Source: Melioribacteraceae bacterium (GTDB lineage: Bacteria; Bacteroidota; Ignavibacteria; Ignavibacteriales; Melioribacteraceae). Taken from it: DNA of 64,000 nucleotides. The stretch lies in assembly GCA_011525875.1 (NCBI GenBank), contig WYBN01000007.1, forward strand, positions 156,684-220,683, read 5' to 3'. The translations under genes and the position numbers were made by a program. Positions 1-11,412 of the stretch are shown in pieces (the first letter of the stretch is position 1; each line of letters starts with the position of its first letter). The notes beneath the pieces are model-generated. The model worked only from the letters and a program-made list of their open reading frames with translations, was not told the DNA's origin and did not search any database.

Positions 1-1683
1 GGTTATGAAAAAGCGCCTCATAGAAGTCTGTTAAAAGCTACGGGCGTTATTGAATCAGATAATGATTTTAAAAAGCCTTTTATCGGAGTCTGCAATTCTT
101 ATATTGATCTAATACCGGGGCATGTTCATTTGCAGGAATTCGGTAAAATTGTAAAAGATGCCGTGCGTCAAGCCGGCGGTGTGCCCTTTGAATTCAACAC
201 AATCGGGGTTGACGACGGTATTGCAATGGGGCATATTGGTATGCGGTATTCTCTTGCAAGCCGGGAGCTGATTGCTGACAGCGTCGAAACAGTAGTTGAA
301 GCTCACAGGCTCGACGGGATGGTCTGCATAACTAATTGCGATAAAATCGTCCCGGGAATGTTAATGGCTGCAGCAAGAATAAATATACCGGCAATTTTCA
401 TCTCCGGCGGTCCAATGAAAGCAGGAAGAACCATCAGCGGCGAAAAGAGTGATTTGATTACTGTCTTTGAAGCCGTCGGAAAATTCAAAGCAGGGGAAAT
501 AAGCAAAGAACAATTAAAACATCTTGAAGATGTTAGCTGTCCTACATGCGGTTCCTGCTCGGGTATGTTCACAGCAAATTCAATGAACTGCTTGATGGAA
601 GCTCTTGGAATGGCTCTTCCAGGCAACGGATCAATCTTAGCAGTTGACCCTAAGAGGAAGGAGCTTGCGGCTCAAGCTGCAAAACAAATTATGTATCTCG
701 TCGAGCATGATATAAAACCATCGGATATCATAACCCCGGCATCTTTTAGAAACGCCTTCGCGCTTGATGTTGCAATGGGCGGCAGCACGAATACAATCTT
801 ACATTCATTGGCTATAGCAATCGAAGCGGGATTTGAATTTAATCTCGCTGATCTTAATGAGATTTCAGAAAGCGTGCCTTACATCTGCAAAGTTAGTCCT
901 GCAACACCTTTCATACATATGGAAGATGTTCAAAACGCCGGAGGCATCCCGGCAATTTTAAATGAATTAACAAAACTGAAAGGTGTTATAGATACATCCT
1001 GCATGACAGTAACCGGCAAACCGCTGGACGAAAACATTAAGCATGCCGGTATATTAAACGAAAAAATAATTCGAAGAGTTAATAACCCATATTCAAAATC
1101 GGGCGGGCTTGCCGTTCTTTTCGGTAATATTGCCCCTGAAGGTTCTGTAGTAAAAACCGGAGCGGTAGAAGAAAATATGCTTGTACATAAAGGACCAGCA
1201 AGAATTTTTGAATCTCAGGACGAAGCAATGCAAAGAATCTTAAACGGCGAAGTTGAAGCGGGTGATGTAGTTGTTATCCGCTATGAAGGTCCTCAGGGCG
1301 GTCCGGGCATGCCGGAAATGTTAGCCCCAACGAGCGCTATTATGGGAATGGGATTAGGCGATAAAGTCGCATTACTAACCGACGGAAGATTTTCCGGGGG
1401 AACTAGGGGTGCGTGCATCGGTCACATTTCACCCGAAGCGGCGGAAGGCGGACCCATTGCAGCAATTCGAAACGGAGATATTATCTCGATAGATATTCCC
1501 GGCAGAACATTAAACGTTGAACTTAGCGATGAGGAAATTAAAAAAAGATTGAATGAAGTACCCTCATTTACACCAAAAATACAGAAAGGGTATTTGGCAC
1601 GGTACGCAGCTATGGTTTCATCGGCGAGTAAGGGGGCGGTGTTGAAAACACAAGTTTCAAAACTTATAGGAGAAATGTCATGA
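1..1683 (+). CDS. ilvD: dihydroxy-acid dehydratase (5'-truncated by window edge)
   Basis: IlvD dehydrates 2,3-dihydroxy-isovalerate and 2,3-dihydroxy-3-methylvalerate to the 2-oxo acids that precede valine and isoleucine, using an Fe-S cluster in the cytoplasm. The reading frame is open from base 1 ([15 protein letters not shown]...), so only about 15 N-terminal residues are missing; an apparent TTG start at 130 is internal to the conserved domain. Family signatures are visible: the [11 protein letters not shown] cysteine region, [18 protein letters not shown] and [14 protein letters not shown], followed by the C-terminal [11 protein letters not shown] and [11 protein letters not shown] stretches. 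The stop overlaps the ilvB start as ATGA, so the two are translationally coupled in an ilv-leu operon whose promoter lies outside the window. Identification is secure. Confidence 0.97.
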   Translation, partial: GYEKAPHRSLLKATGVIESDNDFKKPFIGVCNSYIDLIPGHVHLQEFGKIVKDAVRQAGGVPFEFNTIGVDDGIAMGHIGMRYSLASRELIADSVETVVEAHRLDGMVCITNCDKIVPGMLMAAARINIPAIFISGGPMKAGRTISGEKSDLITVFEAVGKFKAGEISKEQLKHLEDVSCPTCGSCSGMFTANSMNCLMEALGMALPGNGSILAVDPKRKELAAQAAKQIMYLVEHDIKPSDIITPASFRNAFALDVAMGGSTNTILHSLAIAIEAGFEFNLADLNEISESVPYICKVSPATPFIHMEDVQNAGGIPAILNELTKLKGVIDTSCMTVTGKPLDENIKHAGILNEKIIRRVNNPYSKSGGLAVLFGNIAPEGSVVKTGAVEENMLVHKGPARIFESQDEAMQRILNGEVEAGDVVVIRYEGPQGGPGMPEMLAPTSAIMGMGLGDKVALLTDGRFSGGTRGACIGHISPEAAEGGPIAAIRNGDIISIDIPGRTLNVELSDEEIKKRLNEVPSFTPKIQKGYLARYAAMVSSASKGAVLKTQVSKLIGEMS

Positions 1684-3398
1684 AAGAAACAAAATTAATT
1701 CTTTCTGGAGCAGATATATTTTTCGAATGCCTGAAAAGGGAAGGCGTTGAGGTAATATTTGGTTATCCCGGCGGGGCGGTCTTAAAAATTTATGAGAAGC
1801 TTTACGATATTGACTGGCTCAATCACGTACTTGTACGGCATGAACAGGGAGCTGCACACATGGCAGAAGGTTACGCCAAAGCTACCGGCAAAGTCGGGGT
1901 GGTTCTTGTTACATCCGGACCGGGAGCTACTAATACTGTTACAGGAATCGCCGATGCTTATATGGATTCGGTGCCTATCGTAGTTTTTACTGGACAGGTA
2001 CCTTCGCATCTGATTGGCAATGATGCGTTTCAAGAAGCCGATATTGTAGGAATTACCAGGCCGATTACAAAACATAACTTTCTTGTGCGTGATGTTAAAG
2101 AACTCGCTTCAACAATTAAAAAAGCTTTTTTCATCGCTTCAACAGGTAGACCCGGACCTGTAGTTGTTGATATACCTAAAGATGTTGTACTTGCCGAGTG
2201 CGAGTTTGAATATCCGGAAGAGGTTTTTATCAGAGGATATAAACCCACTTTCAAGGGTCATCACAATCAAATAAAGAAGGCGGCTGAATTAATACAGGAT
2301 GCGAAAAAACCTCTGCTCTATGTCGGAGGCGGGGTTATTATGTCTGGCGGTTCTAAAGAGCTTGAATTGCTTGCCAAAGAAAATAATCTGCCCGTTGCAA
2401 TGACTCTTCAGGGGCTGGGTGCTTTTCCCGGGACGGACACCCTTTCTCTTGGAATGCTCGGTATGCACGGCACCTATTGGGCAAATCAAGCTATTAATAA
2501 CTGTGATCTTTTAGTTTCGCTCGGCGCACGGTTTGACGATAGAGTAACCGGCAAAACCGATACTTTCGCAACTAAGGCTTATAAAATTCATGTTGATATT
2601 GACCCTACATGTATTGATAAAAATGTTGTTGTTGACCTTCCAATTGTCGGAGACGTCAAACATGTGATTGCGGAATTAGTAACCGAGATAACAAAGAAAC
2701 CGCAGATAGATAAATGGTGGGAACAAATTAATCAATGGAGAGCGGAGTGTCCGTTAAGCTATGAAAAAGACGATGGTAAACTTCGTACTGAATACATTAT
2801 TGAAAAGCTGTCTGAGAAAACGAATGGCAATGCTATTATAGTAAGCGATGTCGGGCAGCATCAAATGTGGATTGCTCAATACTACAAATACAACCATCCG
2901 CGTTCAAATTTAACAAGCGGCGGATTAGGCACTATGGGCTTCTCTGTTCCGGCTTCGATAGGAGCAGCTTTTGGTATGAAAGACAGACCGGTTATTTCAA
3001 TTAGCGGCGACGGCGGTTTTCAAATGAACATTCAGGAACTGATAACCGCTAAAGCTTATAATGTGCCGGTGAAATTCATCATAATTAATAACAGCTTTCT
3101 TGGAATGGTAAGACAGTGGCAGGAATTATTCCACAAAGAAAAATATTCCTTTACTGATTTGAGCAAAGGCAACCCCGATTTTGTAAAAGTTGGTGAAGCT
3201 TTCGGCATTGAATCCTACTCGGCTGAATCTCCAGCAGAAGTGGATGACCTTCTTAACAAAATTCTTATCGTTAACGACAGACCAGTGCTTGCTGAATTTA
3301 GAGTGGAAAAAGAAGACTTGGTGTTCCCGATGGTTCCGTCGGGCAAATCAATTTCCGAAATGTTAATTAAAAGATTAAATCCAAACAGGATGGTGTAA
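1680..3398 (+). CDS. ilvB: acetolactate synthase, large (catalytic) subunit
   Basis: This is the thiamine-diphosphate enzyme that condenses two pyruvates to acetolactate, or pyruvate with 2-oxobutyrate to acetohydroxybutyrate, the first common step of branched-chain amino acid synthesis. At 572 residues it has the normal length. The catalytic glutamate lies in [20 protein letters not shown], followed by the SGPGATN loop. The C-terminal TPP/magnesium motif begins at [12 protein letters not shown] and ends in [15 protein letters not shown], which also matches the biosynthetic form rather than the catabolic AlsS. The start ATG overlaps the ilvD stop by 4 bases, and the regulatory subunit gene follows 2 bases after the stop. 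Confidence 0.96.
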   Translation: MKETKLILSGADIFFECLKREGVEVIFGYPGGAVLKIYEKLYDIDWLNHVLVRHEQGAAHMAEGYAKATGKVGVVLVTSGPGATNTVTGIADAYMDSVPIVVFTGQVPSHLIGNDAFQEADIVGITRPITKHNFLVRDVKELASTIKKAFFIASTGRPGPVVVDIPKDVVLAECEFEYPEEVFIRGYKPTFKGHHNQIKKAAELIQDAKKPLLYVGGGVIMSGGSKELELLAKENNLPVAMTLQGLGAFPGTDTLSLGMLGMHGTYWANQAINNCDLLVSLGARFDDRVTGKTDTFATKAYKIHVDIDPTCIDKNVVVDLPIVGDVKHVIAELVTEITKKPQIDKWWEQINQWRAECPLSYEKDDGKLRTEYIIEKLSEKTNGNAIIVSDVGQHQMWIAQYYKYNHPRSNLTSGGLGTMGFSVPASIGAAFGMKDRPVISISGDGGFQMNIQELITAKAYNVPVKFIIINNSFLGMVRQWQELFHKEKYSFTDLSKGNPDFVKVGEAFGIESYSAESPAEVDDLLNKILIVNDRPVLAEFRVEKEDLVFPMVPSGKSISEMLIKRLNPNRMV

Positions 3399-3400
3399 TA

Positions 3401-3913
3401 ATGAAACATACTATAACAGTCTTAGTCGAAAACAAATTCGGCGCATTCGACCGCGTAGCAACAATGTTCAGCGGAAAGGGTTTTAACATTCATAGTATTT
3501 CCATCGGCGAGACGGAAATTTCGGAAATATCGCGGATGACTATTGTAACCGAGGGAGACGATAAAATTATGGACCAAGTCGTTAAGCAGCTGAATAGATT
3601 GATTGATACTTTGAAAGTGGTTGATCTGACGGGCATCAACCATATAAAGCGAGAGCTTGCACTGATAACCGTCAACTATCAGAAGGGCTCAATGGAAGAA
3701 ATAAAAAATATATCGGATATTTTCCGCGGCAAAATAGTTGACATTAACAACAAGACAATGATGCTTGAGATTACGGGCCCGCCCGAAAAAATTGACGCAG
3801 CGGTAAATGTGCTTGCTCCATTCGGCATCAAAGAAATGGCGCGCTCGGGAAGTGTGGCTTTGCGGCGCGGCGAACAAATCAAAGCGCTAAAAAAAGAATA
3901 CATTACAAATTAA
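3401..3913 (+). CDS. ilvN: acetolactate synthase, small (regulatory) subunit
   Basis: This is the ACT-domain regulatory subunit that activates IlvB and confers feedback inhibition by valine. The first 75 residues form the ACT domain: [20 protein letters not shown] is followed by [13 protein letters not shown], which matches the family pattern of loss-of-self or valine-sensing folds. The second half (residues 80-165) is the C-terminal domain found in IlvN/IlvH. At 170 residues it is a typical bacterial long form. It sits between ilvB and ilvC with only a few bases on either side, as in most ilvBNC operons. The symbol ilvH would be equally acceptable. Confidence 0.94.
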   Translation: MKHTITVLVENKFGAFDRVATMFSGKGFNIHSISIGETEISEISRMTIVTEGDDKIMDQVVKQLNRLIDTLKVVDLTGINHIKRELALITVNYQKGSMEEIKNISDIFRGKIVDINNKTMMLEITGPPEKIDAAVNVLAPFGIKEMARSGSVALRRGEQIKALKKEYITN

Positions 3914-3923
3914 GGGAAGGTTT

Positions 3924-4937
3924 ATGAAAGTCTATTATGATCAAGATGCATCGCTTGATGTATTGAAGGAAAAAAAAATTGCAGTGCTCGGTTTCGGCAG
4001 CCAGGGTCATGCTCATTCGTTAAATCTGAAAGACAGCGGTATGAACGTATGCGTTGGGCTAAGAAAAGAAAGTGGGAGATGGTCTAAAGCTGAAGCGGCA
4101 GGCTTAAAAGTGATGGAAGTTGAAGAAGCGGTTAAATGGTCGGATGTTGTGATGATACTACTGCCGGACCAAACACAGAAATCAGTATACGATTCGCAGA
4201 TAGTTCAGCACTTAAAAGAAAATCATACTCTTGTCTTTGCTCACGGTTTTAATATTCACTACGAACAAATAGTTCCCCCGTCAAATGTTAACGTTATGAT
4301 GATAGCGCCGAAAAGTCCCGGGCATCTCGTAAGGAGAACGTTTACCGAAGGCAATGGGGTGCCATGCTTAATTGCGGTTTATCAGGATTACACAGGCAAC
4401 ACGAAAGAACTTGCGTTAGCCTGGTCGAAGGGAATCGGCGGTACAAAAGCCGGAGTGATTGAAACAACTTTTAAGGACGAAACAGAAACCGATTTATTCG
4501 GCGAGCAGGCTGTGCTTTGCGGGGGTTCGGCGGAGTTGATTAAATCTGGATTTGAAGTTTTAACCGAAGCGGGCTATCCGCCGGAACTCGCTTACTTCGA
4601 ATGTATGCACGAGTTGAAATTAATTGTGGACTTATACTACGAAGGCGGTCTTTCGCGAATGAATTATTCCGTGAGCGATACAGCCGAATACGGCGGCATG
4701 ACAAGAGGTAAAAGAGTTGTTACTAAAGCAGCAAAAGAAGAAATGAAAAAAATTCTCAGAGAAGTTCAAGACGGCAGCTTCGCGAATGAATGGATAAAAG
4801 AGAATGAAGCGGGAACGCCCAATCTTAAGCAACTAAGAAAGGAAAATACCGACCATCCGATAGAAATTGTCGGGGCGAAACTCCGAGGAATGATGTCATG
4901 GCTTATTCCTAAGTACAAGAAAGAAGAGGTTGATTAA
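3924..4937 (+). CDS. ilvC: ketol-acid reductoisomerase (class I)
   Basis: IlvC catalyses the magnesium-dependent alkyl migration and NADPH reduction that turns acetolactate into dihydroxy-isovalerate. The 337-residue length marks the short class I form. The Rossmann motif [17 protein letters not shown] is near residue 24, followed by [12 protein letters not shown], whose Arg and two Ser positions suit NADPH. The metal-binding region [19 protein letters not shown] is intact, as is the later [17 protein letters not shown] segment (here [19 protein letters not shown]). A ribosome-binding AAGGGAAGG lies just before the ATG. The TAA stop shares one base with the leuB start. Confidence 0.97.
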   Translation: MKVYYDQDASLDVLKEKKIAVLGFGSQGHAHSLNLKDSGMNVCVGLRKESGRWSKAEAAGLKVMEVEEAVKWSDVVMILLPDQTQKSVYDSQIVQHLKENHTLVFAHGFNIHYEQIVPPSNVNVMMIAPKSPGHLVRRTFTEGNGVPCLIAVYQDYTGNTKELALAWSKGIGGTKAGVIETTFKDETETDLFGEQAVLCGGSAELIKSGFEVLTEAGYPPELAYFECMHELKLIVDLYYEGGLSRMNYSVSDTAEYGGMTRGKRVVTKAAKEEMKKILREVQDGSFANEWIKENEAGTPNLKQLRKENTDHPIEIVGAKLRGMMSWLIPKYKKEEVD

Positions 4938-6034
4938 TGACAAACAAAATTACATTGCTGCCCGGCGACGGGATTGGACCGGAGGTTATTTCCGCCGCTG
5001 TTAAAGTAGCTAATTTTATTGCGGAGAAATTTAATATATCATTCGACTACCAAGAGAAATTGATCGGAGGATGCTCTTACGAAAAATTCGGCGTTCCGCT
5101 TACGGAAGATACCCTCCAATCATGCTACGATTCCGATGCGGTATTGCTCGGCGCCGTAGGAGGTTATCAATGGGAAAATCTTGAGCACCATCTGAAACCT
5201 GAGGCGGCATTGCTTAAGCTCCGAAAATCGCTCGGACTTTTCACCAATATCAGGCCGGCGAAAGTTTATTCGGCATTCATCAATTCGTCATCGTTAAAAC
5301 CAAAAGTATTAGCCGGAACTGATTTTGTCGTCTTCAGAGAATTGACAGGCGGTATTTACTTCGGTGAACCACGGGGTTACAATGATAAACGCGGCTGGAA
5401 TACTATGGAATACTCTTACGAAGAAATAGAGAGAATTGTTGTTAAGGCGTTTGAAACAGCGCGTAAGAGAAGGAAATCTGTTACTTCAGTAGACAAAGCC
5501 AATGTGCTCGAAGTCTCTCAATTTTGGAGAAAGGTTGTTGCTGAGGTTGCAAAGAATTACAGTGACGTGGAATTAAAACATATGTACGTTGATAATGCGG
5601 CGATGCAGATCGTTAGAGAGCCCTCGCAGTTTGATGTGATAGTAACCGGTAATTTATTCGGAGATATAATTAGCGATATAGCCGGAATGATCACCGGAAG
5701 CCTCGGGATGCTTCCATCTGCAAGCCTCGGAAACCGATACGCTCTTTACGAACCAGTACACGGAAGCGCGCCTGATATTGCAGGCAAAGGCATTGCAAAT
5801 CCTATTGCCGCAATAGCTTCTGCCGCAATGATGTTCGATCATTCATTCGGAATGACAAAAGCTGCCGAGATTATTGAAGCCGGTATCGAGAAAACGCTTT
5901 CGGAGGGATACCGAACTAAGGATATCGCGGGCGAAGATGATAAAATTGTTTCAACAGAAAGGATGACAGAAATTATTTTAGAAAACATCGAAACAGTTTT
6001 TAACGAACAGGCATTGGGAGTTTTTACACTTTAA
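4937..6034 (+). CDS. leuB: 3-isopropylmalate dehydrogenase
   Basis: LeuB oxidises and decarboxylates 3-isopropylmalate with NAD to the leucine precursor 2-oxoisocaproate; because cimA is in the same operon it may also serve 3-methylmalate in the citramalate route to isoleucine (inference). The protein begins [14 protein letters not shown], has [15 protein letters not shown], and shows the active-site [13 protein letters not shown], the [15 protein letters not shown] segment and the [20 protein letters not shown] substrate/metal region, followed by [19 protein letters not shown]. At 365 residues it has the usual size. ATG overlaps the ilvC stop by one base (TAATG). Confidence 0.96.
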   Translation: MTNKITLLPGDGIGPEVISAAVKVANFIAEKFNISFDYQEKLIGGCSYEKFGVPLTEDTLQSCYDSDAVLLGAVGGYQWENLEHHLKPEAALLKLRKSLGLFTNIRPAKVYSAFINSSSLKPKVLAGTDFVVFRELTGGIYFGEPRGYNDKRGWNTMEYSYEEIERIVVKAFETARKRRKSVTSVDKANVLEVSQFWRKVVAEVAKNYSDVELKHMYVDNAAMQIVREPSQFDVIVTGNLFGDIISDIAGMITGSLGMLPSASLGNRYALYEPVHGSAPDIAGKGIANPIAAIASAAMMFDHSFGMTKAAEIIEAGIEKTLSEGYRTKDIAGEDDKIVSTERMTEIILENIETVFNEQALGVFTL

Positions 6035-6052
6035 CATTTTAGAGGTTTTATT

Positions 6053-7633
6053 ATGTCCGAAAAAATAATCGTATTCGACACTACGCTGCGCGACGGCGAG
6101 CAGTCGCCAGGCGCTTCGTTAAATGTATTTGAAAAAGTGGAGATAGCCAAGCAATTAGAAAAACTAAAAGTTGACGTAATCGAAGCGGGATTCCCGGTCT
6201 CTTCTCCTGCACAATTTGAAGCCGTCAAAAGAATTGCCGGCGAAGTAAATGTTGTAATTGCCGCTCTTGCGCGCGCTAAAGAAATTGATATCAAAACAGC
6301 TTATGATGCTCTAAGTCAGGCAGAAAAAAAACGAATACATACTTTCTCGAGTACATCGGATTATCATATTCTCGGCAAGTTCGGGCATGAACGATACGGA
6401 AGATCGCTTGAGGAAAAAAGAAAAACTGTAATTCAAATGTCCTATGATATGGTTAAATACGCTAAAACATTCTGTGAGGACGTTGAATTTTCGGCTGAAG
6501 ACGCCGGCAGAACGGATCTTGCCTATCTCTCCGAAGTTATTGAAGCTGCAATAGAAGCCGGAGCAACTACTATCAATATTCCGGATACAACCGGCTATAC
6601 AATGCCCTTTGAATACGGAAATAAAATTGTAGAGCTGAAAGAACGTGTCCGGAATATTGAAAAAGCGATTATAAGCGCTCACTGCCATAACGACCTCGGT
6701 TTAGCTGTTGCCAATTCTATCTCGGGAATACAAAACGGCGTCAGACAGGTTGAATGTACAGTCAACGGAATAGGCGAACGCGCAGGAAATGCCTCGCTGG
6801 AAGAAATTGTGATGGCTTTGAATGTCCGCAAAGACCTCTTCAATTTTTTTACTGATATAAATACTGCCGAGATTTATAACACGAGCAGAATGGTATCGGG
6901 ATTTACCGGGATAGTGATTCAGCCCAACAAAGCAATTGTCGGCGAAAATGCTTTTGCGCATGAATCGGGAATACATCAGGATGGAATGCTAAAGAACCGC
7001 GAGACTTATGAAATAATGACTCCCGAAACTGTCGGAGTTAGTAAAACTAAAATTGTTCTAGGAAGACACTCGGGAAGGCATGGATTAAAATCCCGTATGA
7101 TTGAACTGGGTTATTCATTAAAGGAAAGCGAGCTTGATAAAATCTACGAAGCTTTTACCAGACTCGCCGATAAGAAAAAAGAAGTTTACGACGAAGACCT
7201 TCGTATCCTTATGGGAGATGAAATTTACAAAGAAGAAAATCATTTTGAATTGGAATATATACAGGTTAATTCCGGGACTAATTCAATCCCGACTGCAACT
7301 GTTAAAATACTAATGCACGGAAAAGAATACTCCGACTCCTCTACGGGCGACGGTCCAGTAGACGCTCTGTTTAATGCTATTGATAGAGCTTTAAAGATAC
7401 AGTTTACAATTGAATCATACAGTGTGCGTTCGGTTACGTCTGGCAGGCAGGCTCTCGGCGAAGTTATGGTAAGAATAAGAGAGAACGGACTTTCCTTCAC
7501 GGGAAGAGGCGTATCAACCGATATAATCGAAGCAAGCGCTAAAGCTTATCTTCAAGCGATAAATCAAAAAATGATTCATGAGAAAGAAAAAAAATCATTG
7601 CATGAAAATGAATCTCTAAACGAAGCTGTTTGA
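6053..7633 (+). CDS. leuA: 2-isopropylmalate synthase
   Basis: LeuA condenses acetyl-CoA with 2-oxoisovalerate, the committed step of leucine synthesis. The N-terminal TIM barrel opens with [31 protein letters not shown] and [16 protein letters not shown] carry the metal and catalytic residues. The linker subdomain contains [18 protein letters not shown], and the C-terminal 150 residues form the LeuA allosteric domain that binds leucine ([18 protein letters not shown]). At 526 residues the protein is full length. An AGAGG ribosome-binding site sits 9 bases before the ATG. It is distinct from the cimA paralogue 2 kb downstream, which has a differently composed N-terminus (DGTQGEGVN). Confidence 0.95.
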   Translation: MSEKIIVFDTTLRDGEQSPGASLNVFEKVEIAKQLEKLKVDVIEAGFPVSSPAQFEAVKRIAGEVNVVIAALARAKEIDIKTAYDALSQAEKKRIHTFSSTSDYHILGKFGHERYGRSLEEKRKTVIQMSYDMVKYAKTFCEDVEFSAEDAGRTDLAYLSEVIEAAIEAGATTINIPDTTGYTMPFEYGNKIVELKERVRNIEKAIISAHCHNDLGLAVANSISGIQNGVRQVECTVNGIGERAGNASLEEIVMALNVRKDLFNFFTDINTAEIYNTSRMVSGFTGIVIQPNKAIVGENAFAHESGIHQDGMLKNRETYEIMTPETVGVSKTKIVLGRHSGRHGLKSRMIELGYSLKESELDKIYEAFTRLADKKKEVYDEDLRILMGDEIYKEENHFELEYIQVNSGTNSIPTATVKILMHGKEYSDSSTGDGPVDALFNAIDRALKIQFTIESYSVRSVTSGRQALGEVMVRIRENGLSFTGRGVSTDIIEASAKAYLQAINQKMIHEKEKKSLHENESLNEAV

Positions 7634-7644
7634 AAGGGTAAAAT

Positions 7645-8940
7645 ATGGGAATGACAATTACTGAAAAAATTTTGGCAAAAGCATCCGGTCGGAACAAGGT
7701 CGAACCCGGTGAAAATATCTGGCTTGATGTTGATGTTTTGATGACACACGATGTCTGCGGTCCGCCTACTATAAGTATATGGAAAAATGAATTTGGAAAA
7801 GACGCTAAGATTTGGGATAAAAATAAACTTGTGATTTTTCCCGACCATTATATTTTTACTTCGAATAAACATGCCAATAGAAATGTTGATATCCTGCGTG
7901 AATTTGCTAAAGAATATGATATTGAAAACTATTATGATGTCGGCAGCGAAAGATATAAAGGTGTTTGTCACATAGCTTTGGCTGAAGAAGGATACAATCT
8001 GCCGGGTACAGTGCTATTCGGAACGGATTCGCATACTTGCACTTCAGGAGCGTTCGGAATGTTTGCAACAGGAGTTGGCAACACAGATGCCGCTTTTATT
8101 CTCGGTACTGGAAAGATTTGGGAGAAAGTGCCCGAGTCAATGAAATTTACTTTCAACGGCAGGCTGCCAGATTATTTAACTGCTAAAGATCTCATACTCC
8201 AAATTCTCGGCGATATAACTACCGACGGAGCTACTTACCGTGCCATGGAGTTTGACGGCGAAGCCGTTTTTAATTTATCAATGAATGAAAGAATGACTTT
8301 GACCAATATGGCGATTGAAGCCGGAGGAATGAGCGGCATCATCAAAGCGGATGAAATTACCGGAAAGTATGTAAAAGAAAGAATCGATAAAAGTTTTGAA
8401 ATTTTTGAAAGCGATAATGACGCAAAGTATCACAGCACATATGAATATAATGTTTCTGAAATTGAACCGCTTATTGCTAAACCTCATAGCCCGGACAACA
8501 GAGATTTAGTCAGAAACGCCGCCGGCACACCGCTTACAAAATGTTATATCGGCTCTTGTACGGGCGGTAAAATAACCGACTTTTTATTTGCTGCGAAATT
8601 TCTTTTTAGAAATAAAGTGAAAGTTCCTACATTCGTTGTGCCTGCCAGTACTCAGGTCGCGAAGCAGCTTGAGATTGAAACTTATAATGGAATACCGCTT
8701 AAGGAGATATTTGAAAAATCCGGATGCATTATTGCACGCTCTTCATGCGCTGCTTGTTTGGGCGGACCCGATGATACAATCGGCAGAGCTGTGGATAAAG
8801 ATGTAGTAATTTCTACAACCAACAGAAATTTCCCCGGAAGAATGGGAAGTAAAAAATCAGAAGTTTATTTAGCCTCGCCGCTTACTGTTGCGGCTTCGGC
8901 TGTTAGCGGTGTTATAACCGATCCCAGGGATTTTATTTAA
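7645..8940 (+). CDS. leuC: 3-isopropylmalate dehydratase, large subunit (short HacA-like type)
   Basis: This is an aconitase-family Fe-S subunit that isomerises 2- to 3-isopropylmalate together with LeuD. At 431 residues it belongs to the shorter LeuC/HacA/DmdA-like branch rather than the roughly 465-residue enterobacterial form. The cluster-binding cysteines are visible in CYIGSCTGGKITDF and SSCAACLGG, and the family sequence GTDSHTCTSGAFGMFATGVG is present. Enzymes of this branch often also act on citramalate, which fits the adjacent cimA. The start has a GAAAGGG ribosome-binding site. leuD follows after 46 bases. Confidence 0.94.
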   Translation: MGMTITEKILAKASGRNKVEPGENIWLDVDVLMTHDVCGPPTISIWKNEFGKDAKIWDKNKLVIFPDHYIFTSNKHANRNVDILREFAKEYDIENYYDVGSERYKGVCHIALAEEGYNLPGTVLFGTDSHTCTSGAFGMFATGVGNTDAAFILGTGKIWEKVPESMKFTFNGRLPDYLTAKDLILQILGDITTDGATYRAMEFDGEAVFNLSMNERMTLTNMAIEAGGMSGIIKADEITGKYVKERIDKSFEIFESDNDAKYHSTYEYNVSEIEPLIAKPHSPDNRDLVRNAAGTPLTKCYIGSCTGGKITDFLFAAKFLFRNKVKVPTFVVPASTQVAKQLEIETYNGIPLKEIFEKSGCIIARSSCAACLGGPDDTIGRAVDKDVVISTTNRNFPGRMGSKKSEVYLASPLTVAASAVSGVITDPRDFI

Positions 8941-8986
8941 TAAAATAAAAACGAAAGACTGAACTTTAAAAAGGAAAACTCAGCAA

Positions 8987-9547
8987 ATGGAAAAAATCAT
9001 GAAAGGGAAAGCCTATGTTCTGGGGAATAATATTGATACCGATCAAATAATTCCCGCCGAACATTTGGTCTACAGCATTGACGATGAACAAGAATCTAAA
9101 AAGTACGGGCACTTTGCGCTGAGCGGCGTTCCGATGTCACAAGCAGGACTTCCAGAGGGCAGCACACCTTTTATCGAAGGGGACGATTGGCAGTCGGATT
9201 TTTCTATAATAATCGGCGGTTCTAATTTTGGATGCGGGTCATCACGCGAGCATGCCCCGTTTGCTTTAATGAAAGCCGGCGTTGTTGCTATTGTCGCCGA
9301 ATCCTATGCAAGAATATTCTACAGAAATTCTGTTGACGGAGGATTTGTTATACCTTATGAGTCTGCAGATAAGATCAACGATAAAATATCAACCGGCGAC
9401 AATCTTGAACTTGATCTTGAATTCAATGTGCTAAGAAATCTAACGAGAGAGGAAGTATATCATCTCAAACCCCTCGGAGAAGCTCTTCCCATCATAGAAG
9501 CCGGAGGATTATTCAACTATGCAAGATTATCAGGAATGATTTCATAA
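8987..9547 (+). CDS. leuD: 3-isopropylmalate dehydratase, small subunit
   Basis: LeuD is the swivel-domain partner of LeuC. GNNIDTDQIIPAEHL near the N-terminus and GGSNFGCGSSREHAPFAL around residue 80 are the diagnostic substrate-binding loops. The 186-residue length is typical of the short type that pairs with HacA-like LeuC. AAAGGAAAA precedes the ATG at 8987; a second in-frame ATG at 8999 would shorten the protein by four residues and cannot be excluded. The gene ends 17 bases before cimA. Confidence 0.93.
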   Translation: MEKIMKGKAYVLGNNIDTDQIIPAEHLVYSIDDEQESKKYGHFALSGVPMSQAGLPEGSTPFIEGDDWQSDFSIIIGGSNFGCGSSREHAPFALMKAGVVAIVAESYARIFYRNSVDGGFVIPYESADKINDKISTGDNLELDLEFNVLRNLTREEVYHLKPLGEALPIIEAGGLFNYARLSGMIS

Positions 9548-9564
9548 AAATATTTGAGTCAAAG

Positions 9565-11160
9565 ATGAAAACTGTAAATAAAATAGAACTTTTTGATACA
9601 ACCTTAAGGGACGGCACACAGGGCGAAGGGGTAAATCTTTCAATAGCCGACAAATTAATGATTACCGAAAAACTTGACGAATTCGGTATTGATATTATCG
9701 AAGGCGGCTGGCCTGGAAGCAATCCAAAAGATGAAGAGTATTTTCAAAAAGTTAAATCTCTAAAACTGAAGAATGCAAAAATATGTGCATTCGGGTCAAC
9801 GGCGCGCTTCCCCGACAAAATTGAATCAGATAATAATTTAAATAAACTGGTCGAAGCTGGAACGCCTTATGTCTCTATATTCGGAAAAACCTGGAGGTTT
9901 CATTCAAGAGAAAGCCTTGGATTAACAGATGCACAGAACGCCGAATTGATCCATGGGTCGGTTAAATATTTAACCGGCAAAGGCATAAATGTTATCTTTG
10001 ATGCGGAACATTTTTTTGACGGTTATAAAGACAATCCAGAATTTGCAGTAAATATGCTGAAAGCTGCTGAAAACGGCGGGGCATCAACTGTTGTTCTTTG
10101 CGATACAAACGGCGGAACCCTGCCTGAAGAAATTTACAATATAACCTCCGAAGTGAAAAAACATATTTCCAAAACTATAGGGATTCACTGCCATAACGAC
10201 GGCGAGTTGGGAGTTGCAAATTCGCTTGCTGCAGTACGAGCGGGAGCTTTACACGTTCAAGGCACAATAAATGGAGTGGGCGAGCGGGTCGGCAACGCAA
10301 ATCTTTGCAGCATTATTCCAAATTTGATGCTAAAATTGAAGCTCGAAACAAAATCGAATGTAAATCTTGAACATCTAACATCGCTTTCTCATTACGTTTA
10401 TGAAATGATGAATCTGGTCCCTAACAGCAGAGCAGCATTTATCGGGAAGTCCGCTTTTGCCCATAAGGGAGGCATCCACGTTAGTTCAGTCTTAAAGAAC
10501 AGCCGAATGTACGAACATATCAACCCGCAGGCGGTAGGCAATAAACAAAGAGTAATTGTTTCCGATCTGTCCGGCCAAAGTAATATCAGATACAAAGCCA
10601 AAGAGCTCGGTATTGAGCTGCCCGATAAACAGGAATTCAGCAAAAAGTTTGTTCAAAGTATAAAGTCGCTCGAGTATGAAGGTTTTCAATTCGACGGAGC
10701 GGAAGCTTCGTTTGAACTATTACTCCGTGAAGAACTCGGTGAAAAAAGTTCATTCTTCGAAATTGTTTACTCGAAAATAAATGTGATGTTCAACGATAAC
10801 GGAGAAGAATATTCCGAGGCGGTCTTAAAAGTGCAGGTTGATGAAAAAGTTGAACATACCGCTGCTGATGGCGATGGGCCCGTAAACGCTCTCGATAGAG
10901 CCTTGAGAAAAGCCCTTGTTACTTTCTATCCGGAAATTTCCAAGATTCATTTAATCGACTATAAAGTTAGGGTGTTAGGCGACAGCGACGGTACAGCGGC
11001 AAAAGTGAGAGTTCTTATCGAATCCAGCGACGGCGAAGCTACTTGGTCGACAGTCGGCGTTTCTGAAAATATAATAAGAGCCAGCCTGCAGGCTCTATCC
11101 GACAGCTTGAATTATAAACTCTATCAATGGCATAAACTCAATACGGCGAGAGTGATTTAA
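9565..11160 (+). CDS. cimA: (R)-citramalate synthase
   Basis: CimA condenses acetyl-CoA and pyruvate to (R)-citramalate, giving 2-oxobutyrate after LeuCD and LeuB have acted; this makes isoleucine without threonine deaminase. It has the HMGL-like barrel start [19 protein letters not shown], the GIHCHNDGELGVANSLAAV metal site, INGVGERVGNANLCS and HKGGIHVSSVLKN. A C-terminal LeuA-type regulatory domain covers roughly residues 390-520 (AADGDGPVNALDRALRKAL). The DGTQGEG and GGWPGSNPKD sequences separate CimA from LeuA and homocitrate synthase. It is the last gene of the operon, and no obvious terminator hairpin follows it. Confidence 0.92.
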   Translation: MKTVNKIELFDTTLRDGTQGEGVNLSIADKLMITEKLDEFGIDIIEGGWPGSNPKDEEYFQKVKSLKLKNAKICAFGSTARFPDKIESDNNLNKLVEAGTPYVSIFGKTWRFHSRESLGLTDAQNAELIHGSVKYLTGKGINVIFDAEHFFDGYKDNPEFAVNMLKAAENGGASTVVLCDTNGGTLPEEIYNITSEVKKHISKTIGIHCHNDGELGVANSLAAVRAGALHVQGTINGVGERVGNANLCSIIPNLMLKLKLETKSNVNLEHLTSLSHYVYEMMNLVPNSRAAFIGKSAFAHKGGIHVSSVLKNSRMYEHINPQAVGNKQRVIVSDLSGQSNIRYKAKELGIELPDKQEFSKKFVQSIKSLEYEGFQFDGAEASFELLLREELGEKSSFFEIVYSKINVMFNDNGEEYSEAVLKVQVDEKVEHTAADGDGPVNALDRALRKALVTFYPEISKIHLIDYKVRVLGDSDGTAAKVRVLIESSDGEATWSTVGVSENIIRASLQALSDSLNYKLYQWHKLNTARVI

Positions 11161-11412
11161 AAGAGTTGAATCTGCCCATGCAGTATTACAGTTTTAGATT
11201 GTCCGGTAAATGAGATAAATGTTCGGATGTTTGAGTGAATGGAGACTGCTATCCTTAATAAATGAAAATTCAATTTTATTGAGAATTTTCTCCCTAATTG
11301 CTCGCTCAATGATACGCCCATACTTTTCTTTGCACGCAAATTTTTCCACGTTTAATTTATCCCGAATATATTAATTTTAGCTGTGTGATAATAAAATAAT
11401 AAGGAGCGGAAT
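11161..11412. other. intergenic region between cimA and pdxJ, with a possible gene remnant
   Basis: Two hundred and fifty-two bases separate the branched-chain operon from pdxJ. No clear terminator or promoter was recognised. On the minus strand, 11194-11349 is an open frame of 51 codons from a GTG. It encodes a Lys/Ile-rich peptide (EKFACKEKYGRIIERAIREK, then an I-E-F-S-F-I segment) with no ribosome-binding site. It could be a decayed gene fragment or chance. An overlapping 60-codon ORF in another minus frame looks like noise. An AAGGAG ribosome-binding site for pdxJ ends the region. Confidence 0.3.

Noticed and set aside
11157..11339. 60-codon minus-strand ORF between cimA and pdxJ
   Set aside because: No ribosome-binding site and no recognisable family. 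It overlaps another minus-strand frame (11194-11349), so at most one could be real, and both are more likely chance or decayed sequence.
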